The notes under the pieces: generated by a model
Seen by the model: the letters and a program-made list of their open reading frames with translations, nothing else
Told to the model about the DNA's origin: nothing
Database searches by the model: none
Shown here: positions 1 to 13,035 of the stretch, piece after piece
How the letters are laid out: every line of letters begins with the position of its first letter
Numbering within the stretch: position 1 is the first letter of the stretch
Position numbers and translations under genes: made by a program
Assembly: GCA_035236585.1 (NCBI GenBank)
Contig: CP141127.1
Span: 44,778,001 to 44,842,000 of the forward strand
DNA from: Warburgia ugandensis
Lineage: Eukaryota > Streptophyta > Magnoliopsida > Canellales > Canellaceae
Length of the DNA: 64,000 nt
Reading direction: 5' to 3'

Positions 1-829
1 AAATGTCATTCATGGAGATTTATTATTCTCCTAAGTTGGCCTAAGGAATTTATATTCCTTATATTATCCTACTAACTATGGTCCTTACTAACATTAAGTC
101 CATGTCATATATCCATGTCCATGTCCTTCCATTCTAATTTCATTTAATTCAAATTCCATTACTTAAGCATAAATAAACAATTCTATAATTAACTCAACTA
201 ATCAATGAAAGACAATTATCATAATGTTCAATAATTCAAATAGAAATCTAACATGCTATCATGATCCAAGGGCCTTAATTGATCCATAGTCATTTTTCAT
301 CTCTTTAGGGTTTAAATAGTTATCCTTCATTTTATTTTAGATCCAACATTTTATATTGATGTAATTTTATTATTAAATCATTGATTTATCACATCCATTG
401 ATTTGATCTTCCTTCATCTACCCGATCAAGAAGATCTTAAGTTACTTTATACCATTTAAGGGCATAGATCTTGATCTAGCCCAAATCCTCATCATCCATT
501 CATTAAATCCATATGATCTTATCTCAATATCATCATCAAAATACATCCATACAGTCCAATAATCATGGATCATCTTGATCTAGGAGATACTATTCATTTT
601 TAGGGATTTTAGTAACTCTTAAGGCTAGATCTCCTATGATCTGCCTAATCAATACCATTTAAGCTACTGATTTTATTTAATAAATTATAAAATAATCATC
701 CAACAAGGTATTAGTGGTCTGATCATCCTAGATCTTGTAGATTAAGGACGTTAGTTACTTATCCACTTAATTACAGAAAATTTAATTAAGATTAAAATTT
801 TATTGCTTCAGTACATTCAAATTATTACA

Positions 830-1540
830 AGGAATCCATAAAACTTTTCGATCTCAATTTGGATCTCAATTGATATTTTAAGATTTCAGCCCGTTTTAAG
901 GGCTGAATTTCACCCTTACTGTGTTTTTGATCAATTTTACTAATCTAGAGACATAATTTCTACTATTAACAATTTTATTAAGGTTTTGGGACCTTCTGAA
1001 CACATCCAACGGTTCAGATTTTAAGTTTGGGGTCATTTGGGCCATGATCCAAGATCAATGGCACGAATTTTACTAAATAGATCATGTAAATACTAATTAA
1101 GAACAATATTTAACATATTCAATAGATTACTACCATGATTATGAATCCAAGGAAAGTTTCTGATCTAAATTTGTATATCAATTAAAAATCAGAATTATGA
1201 TTTTAAGATTTCAGCCCGTTTTAAGGGCTGAATTTCATCTTTACTGTTTTGGATAAATTTTATCATATATATGAACAAAAATCTGACTGTGAACATGATA
1301 TTAGGGTTTTAGGGGGCTTTGAAGACATCCATCGATTTTGATTTTTCTTTTAAAGTCATCTGGGCCATGATCTTAAATCATGGGTACTAATTTTACTAAC
1401 CAACATATATAATTACAATTTGAAACATGAATATAATGCATTAAGTATCTAGATCAAGGAACAAGGAATCCATAGAAGCTTTCAGATCTAAAATCGGAGC
1501 TGTATCAAGCTCTTAATTGAAGATCTAAGATTTCAGTTAA
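830..1540. repeat. Diverged tandem repeat, about 325-bp unit, inside LTR A
   Basis: Two diverged units (about 830-1150 and 1151-1470) and the start of a third are visible. Each carries the same 19-base inverted repeat, CAGCCCGTTTTAAGGGCTG, at 887-905 and 1212-1230, exactly 325 bases apart. Other shared landmarks are a GGGCCATGAT string (1038 and 1363 regions) and an 'aaggaatccata' string preceding the unit start. The 6-bp stem with 7-base loop is perfect in both units although the surrounding sequence has diverged. Confidence 0.7.
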
Positions 1541-2452
1541 CAGAATGGACGCCTAGATTATATTTGGGTTACAGGTATGGGGCGAACCGCGTCTCGTGCT
1601 TGTTACTGCCTATCCCAGGTGGTTGGGCAGAGGTGACCGGCTACAGGGGAGACATCCTAGATCTGGATCGTCAGATCACCTGTGGTAGGATCTCCTCCAC
1701 CCGTCTCATGCAATAGCCTAGATTTAATCTCCTGGGGTTTTGGGACCCCAGGAAAACATCCTATGGCTCAGAACTTGTATCTGAGCTAGAGAAGTATGAG
1801 ATCTCAAACATTACTGCTGGATCCGTCATTCCCGACGGATCAACAATTGGAGAGTTCTCCAGGTGGCTAGAAATCCAAATTAATTTATCGGAAATGAAAG
1901 AGGGGTGCTAGTGCACCTACTTGTGCCAGTCTGAGGGAGAGGGGTTCATCGGAGAAGGAGAAAACCCGCCGGAGAAGATGTATAAAACCAGAATTAACCC
2001 TAGCTTTGCCGGATAACACATACAGGCGGAATTTACTCTGCTGACTTTGTTGGAGAATGTGGGGGAACGTGGGGCTTTAATAGATCACCCCATTCTAAAG
2101 ACTCTCAATGGTGAAAGATCAAAATTTACTGGCTAGATTTTTTAGTATACATTGAAGAACATGCTAGAGACGGAAAACAGTACTGGGTTCATCTTCGTTT
2201 TGATTTTTCTAGCGATCTAGGCCTTGGATCATCAAAGAATCAAATGTCTTATGTATATAGCCCTTGTCAAAACATATCGAATGGTGGAGATTAGGTTTTA
2301 ACAGTTGTGGTTGGACATCTAGTTGAAATAGGGTTTCCAGGCAGAAAACTGAGTCCGTCGTGGACAAAGCGTCCATGGACGCGTTAGACTGCTCCACTCA
2401 GTCTGGAGAGCCTGGTGCATCTATGGACATTCCTTCAGAAGAGCAAAAATGC

Positions 2453-2492
2453 AGGGAAAGAGAGAAAGAAAGAGAGAGAGAAGGGGGAGGAA
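2453..2492. repeat. Purine-rich AG tract in LTR A
   Basis: A run of AG/AAG units. It occupies the position in LTR A that corresponds to the long AT/AG microsatellite at 55761-55846 in the element 4 LTR, so the two share an ancestral seed. Confidence 0.7.
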
Positions 2493-3157
2493 TTTTGAGC
2501 TGAAATTTTGGCATAGTCGAAGGAACTTCGTGATAGATTTTAGGAACATTTTTGGAAATTTTTCTAAGGTCTATTTATTGGTGTTTTGAGTGGTTTTCAT
2601 AATGACATGTAATGATCATGTGTTTCTCCTTTTTATTATTTAATATATATTATATTCCAACTACCACCTCCTTCTCCACTAGCAGGTGGTAGTGGTTTGA
2701 CTAATGATGGCTGTTTTCTAGACTTTGGATCCCTTTGTGGGTCCGTTGTGGGCCGTACATGCGTAAAAAGACCAAATTGCCTTTTTATGGAGAAAAATCT
2801 ATTTTATTCTCCCGGGCTCGGAATTGACCGTACTTAGTGGCGTTGGATTTGTATTTCTAAGTATATTCCAAATTTTGATGTCTCAAGTCTTGGTTATTTA
2901 TGAAATTTCCATTTTTCCCTTTTATTCATTAAAATGAAGAAAAATACAAAATTTTCATCCATCTTCAGAAATTGTTGTGCTTACAGTCATTTTGAAGCAT
3001 TCATCGCATATGTTTTCAATTATACATATCTCATACCTTGATTCCACTTCTATGAGAAGTACACTTTTAGTAATCCTAATATTCTAGCCTGATTTTCATT
3101 GAAATTCTTAATTTCAATATTTATTTAATTTCCTTACCAAAAATTAGGGGTGTTACA

Positions 3158-4180
3158 TCAATACCATATCTTGCATAGCTCTACCCTCAACAAATATAGA
3201 GCACTTTGAATTAAAGCAAGGAGTAATACAATTACTCCCTAGTTTTTATGGTCGAGACTAAGAAGACCTTTACCTCTATGTCATGGAGTTCATTGATATT
3301 TGTACCACATTTAGGTTTCACATTTTTTTGGATGATTTTATTAGGCTTAGATTATTCCCATTATCACTCAAGGATAAAGCCAACTCATGGCTCAATTCCT
3401 TGGTGGTAGTTTCCATTAATACATGGGACTAATTGTTAAGGAAGTTTTTGAACAAATTCTTCCTCATTCACAAAACAAATACCCTTCATTCTAAAATTAT
3501 CAATTTCCAACAAAGGGATGAGGAGCAATATTATGAATGATGGAAATGGTGGAATGACTTGTTATATAAATGCCCTCATCATGAATTTGAGAAATGACAG
3601 CAGGTTCAATACTTCTATGAGGCGTTGATGCCTCAAAATAAACCAAATGGTTGATGTAGTGAGTGGTGGGGCCCTCATGTTAAAAGATGAGAGTGAGGCC
3701 TGGGAGTTCTTTCAAACATTGGTAGGTAATATTCAGCAATGGGATTACTCCAATAGAAGAGAGAGAATCAACCAACCTCCAAATGAAGGGGATCTATATG
3801 AGATAGAAGTACATACAGATCTATCCCATAAACTTAACTTTGTACTAGAGAGAATGGACATGTATGAGGGGAGAACAAACTAGCTTAAAACTATATTTCA
3901 ATCTTTTATGGATGCTACATGTCTTAAGCCTCTGCAAGAGGTTTGTGCTTTTTGTTCTATCATAGCCCATGTGGCGACATCTTGTCCATCAAATAGAGCA
4001 CTTAACGGCTATCTTGTTGAACAAGTGAATGCACTTGCATACTGCAATCCTAGCAACAACCCATATTTTGAGACCTACAATCCTGGATGGGCTAGGCCTC
4101 CAAACTTTTCTTGGTCAAAGAATAACTATCAGGGAGGAACATTTGTGAACCCCACTTAACTAAAACATTTCTAGAGCTAT
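3158..4180 (+). pseudogene. Element 1 gag remnant with zinc knuckle
   Basis: Translation of the plus strand shows the retrotransposon gag core and, near 3940-3985, a knuckle of the form C-x2-C-x4-H-x4-C (CAFCSIIAHVATSC). The same gag occurs in element 2 on the minus strand (about 43400-44800), which supports the assignment. Gag would form the particle core and bind element RNA. The copy is a fossil with several breaks and its beginning is cut off by LTR A. Confidence 0.8.
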
Positions 4181-4899
4181 GGTTCCTCAACAACCACCTA
4201 ACTTCCAATAACTTGAGCAATCAAAGAAACCATCTTTTGGGGAAAACATTTAAGCCATTATTGAAAGATCATTAAAGCAAAATGAAGACACAAACAAGGT
4301 TGTACACCAATTTCATAATGATAGTTGACATACTACCCATGTCAACTCTAAAGACATTGCCAAGTTAGAAATGTAAGTTAGCAGTTGTCTACTGCATTAT
4401 AGGATAGAGGAAAGGATCAGTTCCCTAGTTAGCCCAACCCCAACCCTAAAAGCCAATTTTAGATAAGGCCATGTTCTCAAACTCATAACCCTCATGAGCA
4501 TGCTAAGTCTATAACAACCCTTAGGAGAGGTTGTCAGATTGACAACAAAGTTACTGAATACAAGAGAAAGTTAAAGACAAAAATATCTTGTTGAACCTAT
4601 AATGGAGGCATCATATGTACCCAAGGCCCCTTTTCTCAGTTACTGAACAAGGCTAGAAAGGGCACAATTTTCAATGAGCTAATGGATGTATTTAAACATG
4701 TACAAATTAACATTCCATTGCTCAATGGAATAAAAAATATCCCTACCTATGCTAAGCTCTTAAAAGGGCTCTGCACTAGATAGGGAAAGCTTAATGTATA
4801 GAAGAAAGCTTTCGTCATTGAGTAGGTGAGTTGTTTGATACAATACAAGAACCCATAGAAGTTTAGAGACCCAATGTGCCCTACAATTTCTTGCATTAT

Positions 4900-5250
4900 T
4901 AGAGACCATGCATAGATAGGACACTTCTTGACTTTGGGGCTAGTATTAACTTATCTCCATACTCTATTTATGAGCAACTAAGACTTGGTGAGTTAAAACC
5001 AAGCCCTACCACATTGCAATTTGAATATAAATTAGTGAAGATACCCCGTGGTTTGGTTGAAGATGTTTTGATACAAGTTGACAAGTTTTACTACCCAGTA
5101 GATTTCATTGCTCTAGACACCCAGCTTGTATCTAATCCCCGCAGTCAGATTCCAATCATCCTTAGACATCTATTTCTGGTGACATCCAATGCCATTATTA
5201 ATAGTAGGAATGGTGTAATGAAATTTCATTCAACAACATGAAGGTTAAGC
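4900..5250 (+). pseudogene. Element 1 retropepsin-like protease remnant
   Basis: The aspartic protease signature appears as DFGASINLSPYS near 4929-4965, followed by the conserved stretch KIPRGLVEDVLIQVDKFYYP, both typical of Athila-type polyproteins. In a live element it would cut the polyprotein. A spacer of about 500 bases without a recognised domain separates it from RT. Fossil. Confidence 0.8.
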
Positions 5251-5769
5251 TTAATGTCTTTAGCGTCGGCGAACAATATTTAAACCTTGATGATTCTTGT
5301 GCTGTGAATTTGATGGAGAGTTTAATTCATGACATTCATCCACCATCTTCCATCTTTGACCCACTAGAGGCATGTCTCTTGCATTTTAATGGAGATTTTG
5401 ATTTAGATAAGTCCATTAAGGAGGTAAACAACCTTTTAAAAGCTGCTCCAATCATGTATACCTCCAAGAGGGGCCCTCATGTTGAGCCACTCCTTCCTTC
5501 AAAGTTTGTTTCCATATCCTCTATAGAGAAACCACCTTCCCTAGCCTTAAAACCCTTGCTTAACAACCTCAAATATTCTTACATAGGACCTGATGAAACC
5601 TTACCTATAATAATAATATTTGATCTAGACAAGGAATAGGCAGGAAAACTTCTTAATGTTCTTAAGGAACATAAGATTGCTCCAAGGTTGACCATTGCAA
5701 ACATCAAGGGGATTAGTCCAATTGTATGCATGCACATAATACACGTGGAAGAAAAAGCAAAAGTGACTG

Positions 5770-7060
5770 AATCCTCGCATGAAGGACGAGGTTAGACATG
5801 AAGTTTTAAAGCTTCTAAATACTGGTGTTATATACCCTATCTTTGATAGCACTTGGGTTAGTCCTTTTCATCGGGTGGAGAATGAGTTAGTGCCAACTCG
5901 CATGACCACTGGGTGGAGCATTTGCATTGCTTACTGCAATTTAAACACAATCACGTTGAAGGCGCACTTTCCTTTACCTTTTGTCGACTAAATGGTAAAG
6001 AGGTTGGCCGAACATAGTGATTACTACTTTCTATATGGATACTCTTGTTACAACCAGATTCCTACAACACTTGAGGAAAAGGAAAAGACCACCTTCACAA
6101 GTCCTTTTGAAACCTTTGCTTATCAATGCATGCCTTTTGGGCTTTGTAACACTCCTACTAAATTTCAAAGGTGTATATTGAGCATCTTTTCTGATATGGT
6201 GGAAGGGTTTCTTAAGGTGTTCATGGATGACTTCTCAGTATTTGAGTCATTTTTTTATGAGTTCTTGCCCTACTTACAGTTAGTTCTTGCAAGGTGTCAG
6301 GAAAAGAATCTTACGTTAAACTAGGAAACATGCCATTTTATGGTACAAAGTGGGATAGTTCTAGGCCACATAATATCACCCAATGGGATAGAAGTTGATA
6401 AGGCTAAAGTGGATTTAATTCCTAGCCTTCCTCCACTAAGGACAGTGAAAGAAATTCGCTCCTTTTTGGGACATGCTAGCTTTTACAAACAATTCGTCAA
6501 AGAATTTAGTAAAATTGACAAACCCCTATGTAATCTACTTACAAAGGAGGCCATTTTTTACTTTGTTGAAAACTTTAAGAAATATTTTGAGTGGCTGAAG
6601 GACAAGGTGACTTTTACACCCATTATATGACCACCAGATTGGAACACACCATTCAAGATTATGTGTGATGTATCAGATTATGCCATTGGAGCTATTTTGG
6701 GGCACCACATTGACAAACTTTCCCATGTGATATACTATGATAGTAAAACATTAAATGATGTGCAACTCAACTACTCGACCACAATAGAAGTGTTATTAGC
6801 TGTAGTGTTTGCTATGGATAAATTTAGATGTTACTTATTAGGTTCTAAAGTTATAGTGTACTCGGATTATGCAACTTTAAATTACCCTCTTTTTAAATAG
6901 GATGTAGAGCTTAAGTTGATCCATTGGATACTCCTACTACTACTGTTTGACTAAGAAATTTAGGATAAGAAAGGTTCTGAAAATGTCGTAGCAGATCACT
7001 TATCCAAATTAGTGGTGGAGCACACTAGTGATAATGAGCCTATAACTAAATTCTTCCAAG
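5770..7060 (+). pseudogene. Element 1 reverse transcriptase and RNase H remnant
   Basis: The RT palm motif reads FMDDFSVF near 6220-6245, with upstream FETFAYQCMPFGLCNTP and the downstream GHIISPNGIEVDKAK connector. RNase H follows from about 6655 (MCDVSDYAIGAILG) to about 7010 (DKKGSENVVADHLS). These wordings match Athila-lineage polymerases rather than chromoviruses. The reading is broken in several places; it is a fossil. Confidence 0.88.
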
Positions 7061-7149
7061 ATGAGTAGTTAATGCATATTTCTCAATTGCCTTGGTATTG
7101 AGACATAGTCAATTATCTTGTTACAAGACAAATGCCCAATCATCATACC

Positions 7150-8400
7150 AAGTAAGATAGGGAAAGATTGTTGAATGAGGTTAGATACTTTACATGGGAT
7201 GACCCATACTTGTTAAAGTATTGTCTTGATCAGGTGATTAGGAGATATGTATCAAATAATAAGCACTATCAAATTATCTCCTTCTATCATGATCATGCAT
7301 GTGGGGGCCATTTTAGCTTAAGAAAGATAGCTACAAAAATTTGTAGTGTGGTTTTTATTGGCTTACCATTTTCAAAGACGCACATGATTATTGTAAAGCA
7401 TGTGTAAGGTGCCAACGGTTAGGATGTCTAGCAAGGAGACACATGATGCCTTTAAACCCAATCCTTGTTGTAGAGCTATTTGATGTATGGGCCATAGATT
7501 TTATGGGTCCCTTTCCTAATTCTTTTGGGAATGTATAATTCAAATGGGAGTGGACCATGTATTCGAGTGGGTGGAAGCAGTACCCTGCAAAACAAAGGAC
7601 CACCAGCTTGTGGTAGGATTTTTGAAAGGAAACTATTATTACAAGGTTTGGTGCTCCACTTGCATTAATCATTGATGGGGAAAACACTTTTGTAATAAAG
7701 TGTTTGAGAATTTAATAAAAGAATATGGTATCAACTATATGATAGCTACCCCATACCATCCTTATACAAATGGTCGTGCAAAGGTATCCAGTAGGAAAAT
7801 CAAGCACATCTTAGAAAAGACAGTCAATCCAAGTAGGAAAGATTAGTTTATGAGACTCACTGGTGCTTTATGGGCTTATTGCACTGCTTACAAAACTCCT
7901 ATAGGCATGTCACCCTACCACCTGGTCTATGGAAAGGCCTGCCACTTACTAGTAGAGCTATAACATAGGGAATATTGGGCTATCAAAAAGATCAATTTTG
8001 AATTGGATGTTGCTAGGACCCTACAAAAACTCCAACTCAATGACTTGGATGAATTAAAAAAGGATGCATATGATTCTGCCCTATTATACAAGGACAGGAT
8101 GAAGGTGAACCATGGTAGTCAAATCTTAAAGAAATCCTTCACACCTGGACAAAAGGCCTTATTGTATAATTCCATATTTTATCTATTTCCAAGGAAACTC
8201 AGATCTTGATGGACTAGACCCTATGTAGTCTGCACCGTATATCCTCATGGTGCCATCTAGATAGAGAAGGATGGGCAAATTCTAAATGTTAATGGACAAA
8301 GGCTTAAAACTTTCCCAGAGCCAATTAACCCTGAGGTTGATGAAACATTACTAGAGGCACCAAAACACCATGATCCACCATAGAATGATCCAGAGCTCCT
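7150..8400 (+). pseudogene. Element 1 integrase remnant
   Basis: The zinc-binding N-terminal part includes HDHACGGHFSLRKIATKIC (about 7290-7345). The catalytic core begins near [11 protein letters not shown] (about 7480-7515). The C-terminal part runs to the end of pol near 8400. There is no chromodomain, as expected for Athila and unlike element 4. Fossil with several breaks. Confidence 0.83.
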
Positions 8401-10078
8401 TACAAATCATAGTCCTTACACTCATCATTATGTCTAGCTAAAGATGTAAAACTTAGCGCTCCTTTGGAGGCAACCTAGAAGCTTTTCAAACCTCAAGCTT
8501 CTACATCTTTCCATCATCATATAGGGTCCTATCATTTTAAAAATTGAGGAAAATGTTTAGTTCTTGTTGGGGGGTGTAGATATATATAGAGATTTTATGT
8601 TTAAAAGAAAAAAAGTGAAAAAAAATTTCTTTTAAAGTGGAGGTCCTTTACTATGATGAGATAGGATTTTTAGAAACTTAGTGATTCAACTACTTTAACC
8701 TCTTAATGGAAGTGCATATGGTTAATTTTGCTTATTTCTCATGTCTTGAAGCATTTTATTAAAGTTAAATCTCAAAAAATACTTACACGTAGCACATAAT
8801 CTAGACCAATGGTGAGGTATGACTTAAGATCCTAAGGAAAATTAGTGGAGACTTATAACCAGGTGAGTTTTTGAGACTATCTTCTTTCTGAGAGTTATAA
8901 GTAATCTCATAGTTTCTCTAATGTACTTTACATTGTATGATCCCATTATCTTTGCTTTGGTTAATTATTAAGAGTAATTAGGAGTATTAGCTTTCTTTCT
9001 AGAACATTTATTGAATCTGACAGGCTGTAAGAAACCTAGGAATAATATATGCCATCCTTGTTTAGCTAGAGACATAAAACCTACCTAGTATATTATACAA
9101 TTAGTTAACCCCTTGAGCCTTTTCTTTCTTAACCCCACCTACCTCAACATAGAAAAATATAGTAAAATAAATGTCCATTACCTACTTTTCAAAATGACTA
9201 GAGTTAATTGAAAATTTTCAAAAACAATAAAGAGTTAAAGAAGTGAAGAACACCACAAGTGAAAAGAAAGAAAAATCTGAAAAATAAGAGTACAAAAGAT
9301 ATTCACTTTAGTATAGTCAAGCATCAATTGTCCAACAATCAAAAGAAGACGACTCAATTTTGAACCTTTGAAATCCCTATATTCTTCTTTTTTGAACTTG
9401 TCCTAGGCCTACATTTCATCCCATTTAAAGACTTGTGGATCTTAGGTGGAAGATAGCCTTAATGAAGATATAAAAAGATGGAATTAAGGTAAACTATCCT
9501 ACTATTCTTGGTAATTACATCTTTTCTTAGGGATCATATTCTATTATCTCTTCAGTGCTTTCATTTTATGTGAACCATTAGCTTTGTTGGATCCAATCAC
9601 ATAACAAGAGAAATATGTTTAATCCCTTCTATGAGAGCTTCAATTTTGAGAGTATACTAGTGAGAATTTGAGGTCAAAACACATTTTTGATAGAACAGAA
9701 GCATATCTAATTATAAGTCCTAACATATGAAGCTATACACACGCATATACTCTAAGTGATAACTATAATAAAATGACTTTAGTATATGGATAACATGTGG
9801 AATTGTCATTCATCTCTACTAAGTTGTTAAAACTAGTAGAGTACTAATGGATGACGATTCTCTGAGATAAAATAAAGAACTCAACCTTTTGAAATTTTGT
9901 GGGCATATTCACAGCAAAACCTCATGAAGCTTAACTTGTCTACTAAGGATAACCTAGGGGTTTTAAGGCTTATTACAGTGCTAAATGCAATCGCTCGTAC
10001 CTATGAAAATGGCAACCATTTTGCTTTTAATGATTTTTCACATGTTTTGCTCAAGACTAGCAAAATACTAGTTGGGGG
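8400..10078 (+). other. Element 1 long 3' non-coding region and polypurine tract
   Basis: No coding domain is seen. Near 8440-8480 lies the string GCGCTCC..GGAGGCAACC that commonly ends pol in Athila relatives; it recurs near 38470 in element 3 and, reversed, near 23280 in element 2. The rest aligns by eye with 38400-40140 and with the reverse of 21597-23300. It ends at the polypurine tract 10071-10078. Confidence 0.7.
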
Positions 10079-10474
10079 TGTAATAAGTATTCAATTTTGT
10101 ATAAAAATCAGTGAATTAGTTGCCCGTGTTTTATAACTTACAACATTAAATTAGGGGTTTTGGTCAAAAAATACAACACATGCATTTCTGTCCTAATATA
10201 CCAATAATTTGATAATTTGAAGGTCTAGAAGCTAATATGAGGTAAGTATGTGAATAATCATATTTTTTGAATTTAGTTGGTTGTTTATCTTTAGTAGGAT
10301 TCAGATGATGATTTGACAACCAAGATTGATCAAGATAAAAAATGAAAGTCAAGATCGAAAGATTGAGTCAAAGCTTAAATATCATCAATCCAAATTGAAA
10401 TCATGGATTAAACCAAGCCATCAAGCCATTTGAGCCAAGCTTTATGAAATGCCATGATTTAATGAGAAACCAAT
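10079..10474 (+). mobile_element. Element 1 3' LTR, first piece
   Basis: Starts TGTAATAAGTATTCAATTTT directly after the polypurine tract, matching the LTR starts of element 3 (TGTTAAGTGTTCAATTTT) in style. It ends at the CCAAT (10470-10474) duplicated by N1. Confidence 0.8.
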
Positions 10475-13012
10475 TGTGACGACCTGGGTCTTCCCATGCA
10501 TTTTTAAATGCAATATCTAATTCCTAAGGTGGGATGCATCCCTATTTGAAAACCATTTTATAAAAACCATGCAATGTAGCGAAAAATCTTTTCATTTAAA
10601 CTCATTTTGAAAACCCCGAGTGTCATTTGTTTTCACAACAACCAAAGTAGTTTTTGAAAATTTTAGAAATCATAAATGTCTTCCCAGGTCTATCCAGTCA
10701 CAGCTCACAGCCCAACTATAAATAAATACAAATACATGTCCAAAGGGTAGACTGTTTACTTACATGTATAATTGCCTCTTTTTGATTTACTTACTCGTAG
10801 CACTAACATTTCCTGAGGCATCTTCTACACGTGAGTGGAACTGTCCTAAAAAATGATATGTATTTGGGTGAGTATACATTATACTCAGTGGGAGTCCATC
10901 ACTACTAGTTTTACAATGCATGCTATGTTTAAAATCATATGCTCTTTAAAACATGTGCATGTTTGACCACTCATGTTCAATATCGATATTAAAAACCATT
11001 GTCGAATTAGAATACTGACAACTTAAAGAATTGCATAACCCAAGTCGAAAGTATCATATATATCATAAACATAATGATATGCATAAGATGCTTAACTGAA
11101 TCCAACTCATGGATATATGGTATGGTCGACCAACCTCATGTCATGCCATATGCAATGCAAGTCAATCCTCAAAACATAGCGCCCACTATGCCCACGACCT
11201 CCTCCCCGTCTGGTCCCTGGGTACTTGGGGACACAGGGTCATAGCCTCTACGGGGCATATGACACTTATTCGTCGTAAATCATGAAATTTATGAAATCAA
11301 TTGCAAAACATGCATGCAATGCATAAAATCTGCTCATGGTAGCATCACATTCAAAGTCATAACCCTACCTAGAAGCCTGCCAGCCTAGAAACCTGTCAGC
11401 TCTCTTTAACCTGCCCTCGTCGGCCTCCCCTCATTGGCCAAGGCTACACTTATCATGCAATCTATGCATGTAGCACATGTCTTGGCAATAGATGCGCAAT
11501 GTATTTCTCATATGCATACTAAGTTCATTTATGAAATCAAGTCATGCTAAACAAATCATATAACTTATACTTAAAACATGCATTCTCAAAACAATCATGG
11601 GCTCTTTTTAAAAGTCTAGTAGCGATAGAGCACCTACCTCAAAGTTTCCTGGAGTCGCATCCTTCATTACTCAACTCAACCCTGGTCTCATTTATAAAAT
11701 CCTAAATATGAATGGATAACAAGGAGTCCTTATTAATTTTGATCTATTTAGAAATTAGATCACTAGATCTGACGGGTCCATGGGTCCTTGCCTAATTCAG
11801 TGTCAGGCTAGATCCTATGATATGGATATACTATTCAATGGTTAGACTATATAAATTATCCTATGATCTTAAATTTAGAGTCTTATTAGGTCCACGCATC
11901 ATGGTTTCCAAGACATGTGCGCGCCCTAGTGAAACCAGGACCCATGCTTGCATGTCGTGTGCACCCAAAGGCCATGCCAGGGACAACATTTGGATGCGCA
12001 CATGCATGCCCAAGTGACGCGCGTCCTGGATGGCATCGCACAAACGTGCCTTTTGTGCTGGCGTGGTGCACCTCAGCTCCCGAGGCACTCGTGCGACCCG
12101 GTCGAACCTAGGACTGTGCCCGCATGCGATGTGCACGCAAGAGGACCGCCCCAAGGAGCGCGCTAAACCTGGCGTCCCTGGGTCATCTTCTTCAATGGGT
12201 TATCAGACCCATCAAGAATCTAGCATTTTCAGGCCAGAAAACGATAAGATCCGGCATGGGTAAGGAGAAATGGAAAGAGGAGGGAAAAGGGTCTTACATG
12301 GAAACCTTAGAGAGTGCCATAGTTGGTGGGTGCGCCCCATTTTTTATTTTTTTTTTCTCCGCCCTAAATCCCTAGGTCGCCAGAAACCATGAGGAAGAGG
12401 AAAAAAACCCCAATGTCGAGCAAGACCAGAGGTAGAAGGGGAAATGAGAAGAGAGGGGAATGGGGAGATAGGTAAAAGGAATGGCCAGACTAAATGACCT
12501 GACCATTGCCGATCTTCACATGGAAAATTGAAGGAGGGTTTTCCGGTTTTTGCTAGAAACCCCAGCCCCAATTAGCCGAAAAACCCGATTCGAAGAGGAT
12601 GGAAATAGGGCTTTTGGTAGCCTTGCTATGGCAATGCTACCAATGGCGGTGCCGCCATTGCCGGTGGTTGAAACCTCTAGAAACTGGGGTTTCTGGAGAA
12701 ATCGAGAGGAAGAAGAAGACGGGGTGCCGTTATCAAAACGGCCCCTACGTTTTCTATCTTTTTCGTTTTTAATTTAAATTATAAAAATGCCCCTAATCTT
12801 TAAACGGCCATAACTTCTTCATACGAACTCCATTTTCGGCGTTCTTTGATGCGTTGGATTCCATTTTTCGAGTAGAATCTAATGGTACCAAGTTTTCTTA
12901 GAAATTCCTTTGTTTACTATTTTAAATAAAGTAAAACATTTAACACAGTTCATTTCCTATAGAATGTCCAATTTATTTTTGTTAAATAGCGTAAATTGCT
13001 CAGGGCATTACA
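10475..13012 (-). repeat. N1 3' LTR
   Basis: This is the downstream LTR in minus orientation, next to the polypurine tract. It contains the 19-base palindrome at 10869-10887 and a GC-rich block at about 11890-12740, in a window that is otherwise AT-rich. Confidence 0.88.
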
Positions 13013-13035
13013 TTATTACCCCCATAAAAGAATTT
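13013..13035 (-). other. N1 polypurine tract
   Basis: On the minus strand this reads TCTTTTATGGGGGTAATAA directly before the LTR start. The adjoining 'tttgaggacaaaattc' resembles the sequence next to the element 4 polypurine tract, which ties N1 to chromoviruses. Confidence 0.75.

Larger units (their letters stand above)
1..3157 (-). mobile_element. Long chromovirus-type LTR (LTR A), partial, runs off left edge
   Basis: On the minus strand this LTR starts TGTAACACCCCTAATTTT at 3157 and reads leftward past base 1. Its last 650 bases match the LTR of element 4 (about 55850-56529) in order, including the strings around the purine-rich tract and the CCACC/GGTGG block near 2665-2700. Its first few hundred bases match the LTR at 62917-64000. 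If both LTRs share one layout, the full length would be near 5.3 kb; this is an inference from the overlap. The base after 3157 falls straight into Athila-like gag sequence, so the LTR was inserted into element 1. It is either a 5' LTR whose body lies left of the window or a solo LTR. A TATA-like string lies near 2570 on the minus strand, about 585 bases from the LTR start. Confidence 0.75.

Noticed and set aside
11817-12777. Cluster of overlapping open frames on both strands near 12000, and again near 17600-18480
   Set aside because: These arise from GC-rich LTR sequence with few stop triplets; six frames are open at once, which is typical of composition and not of coding.
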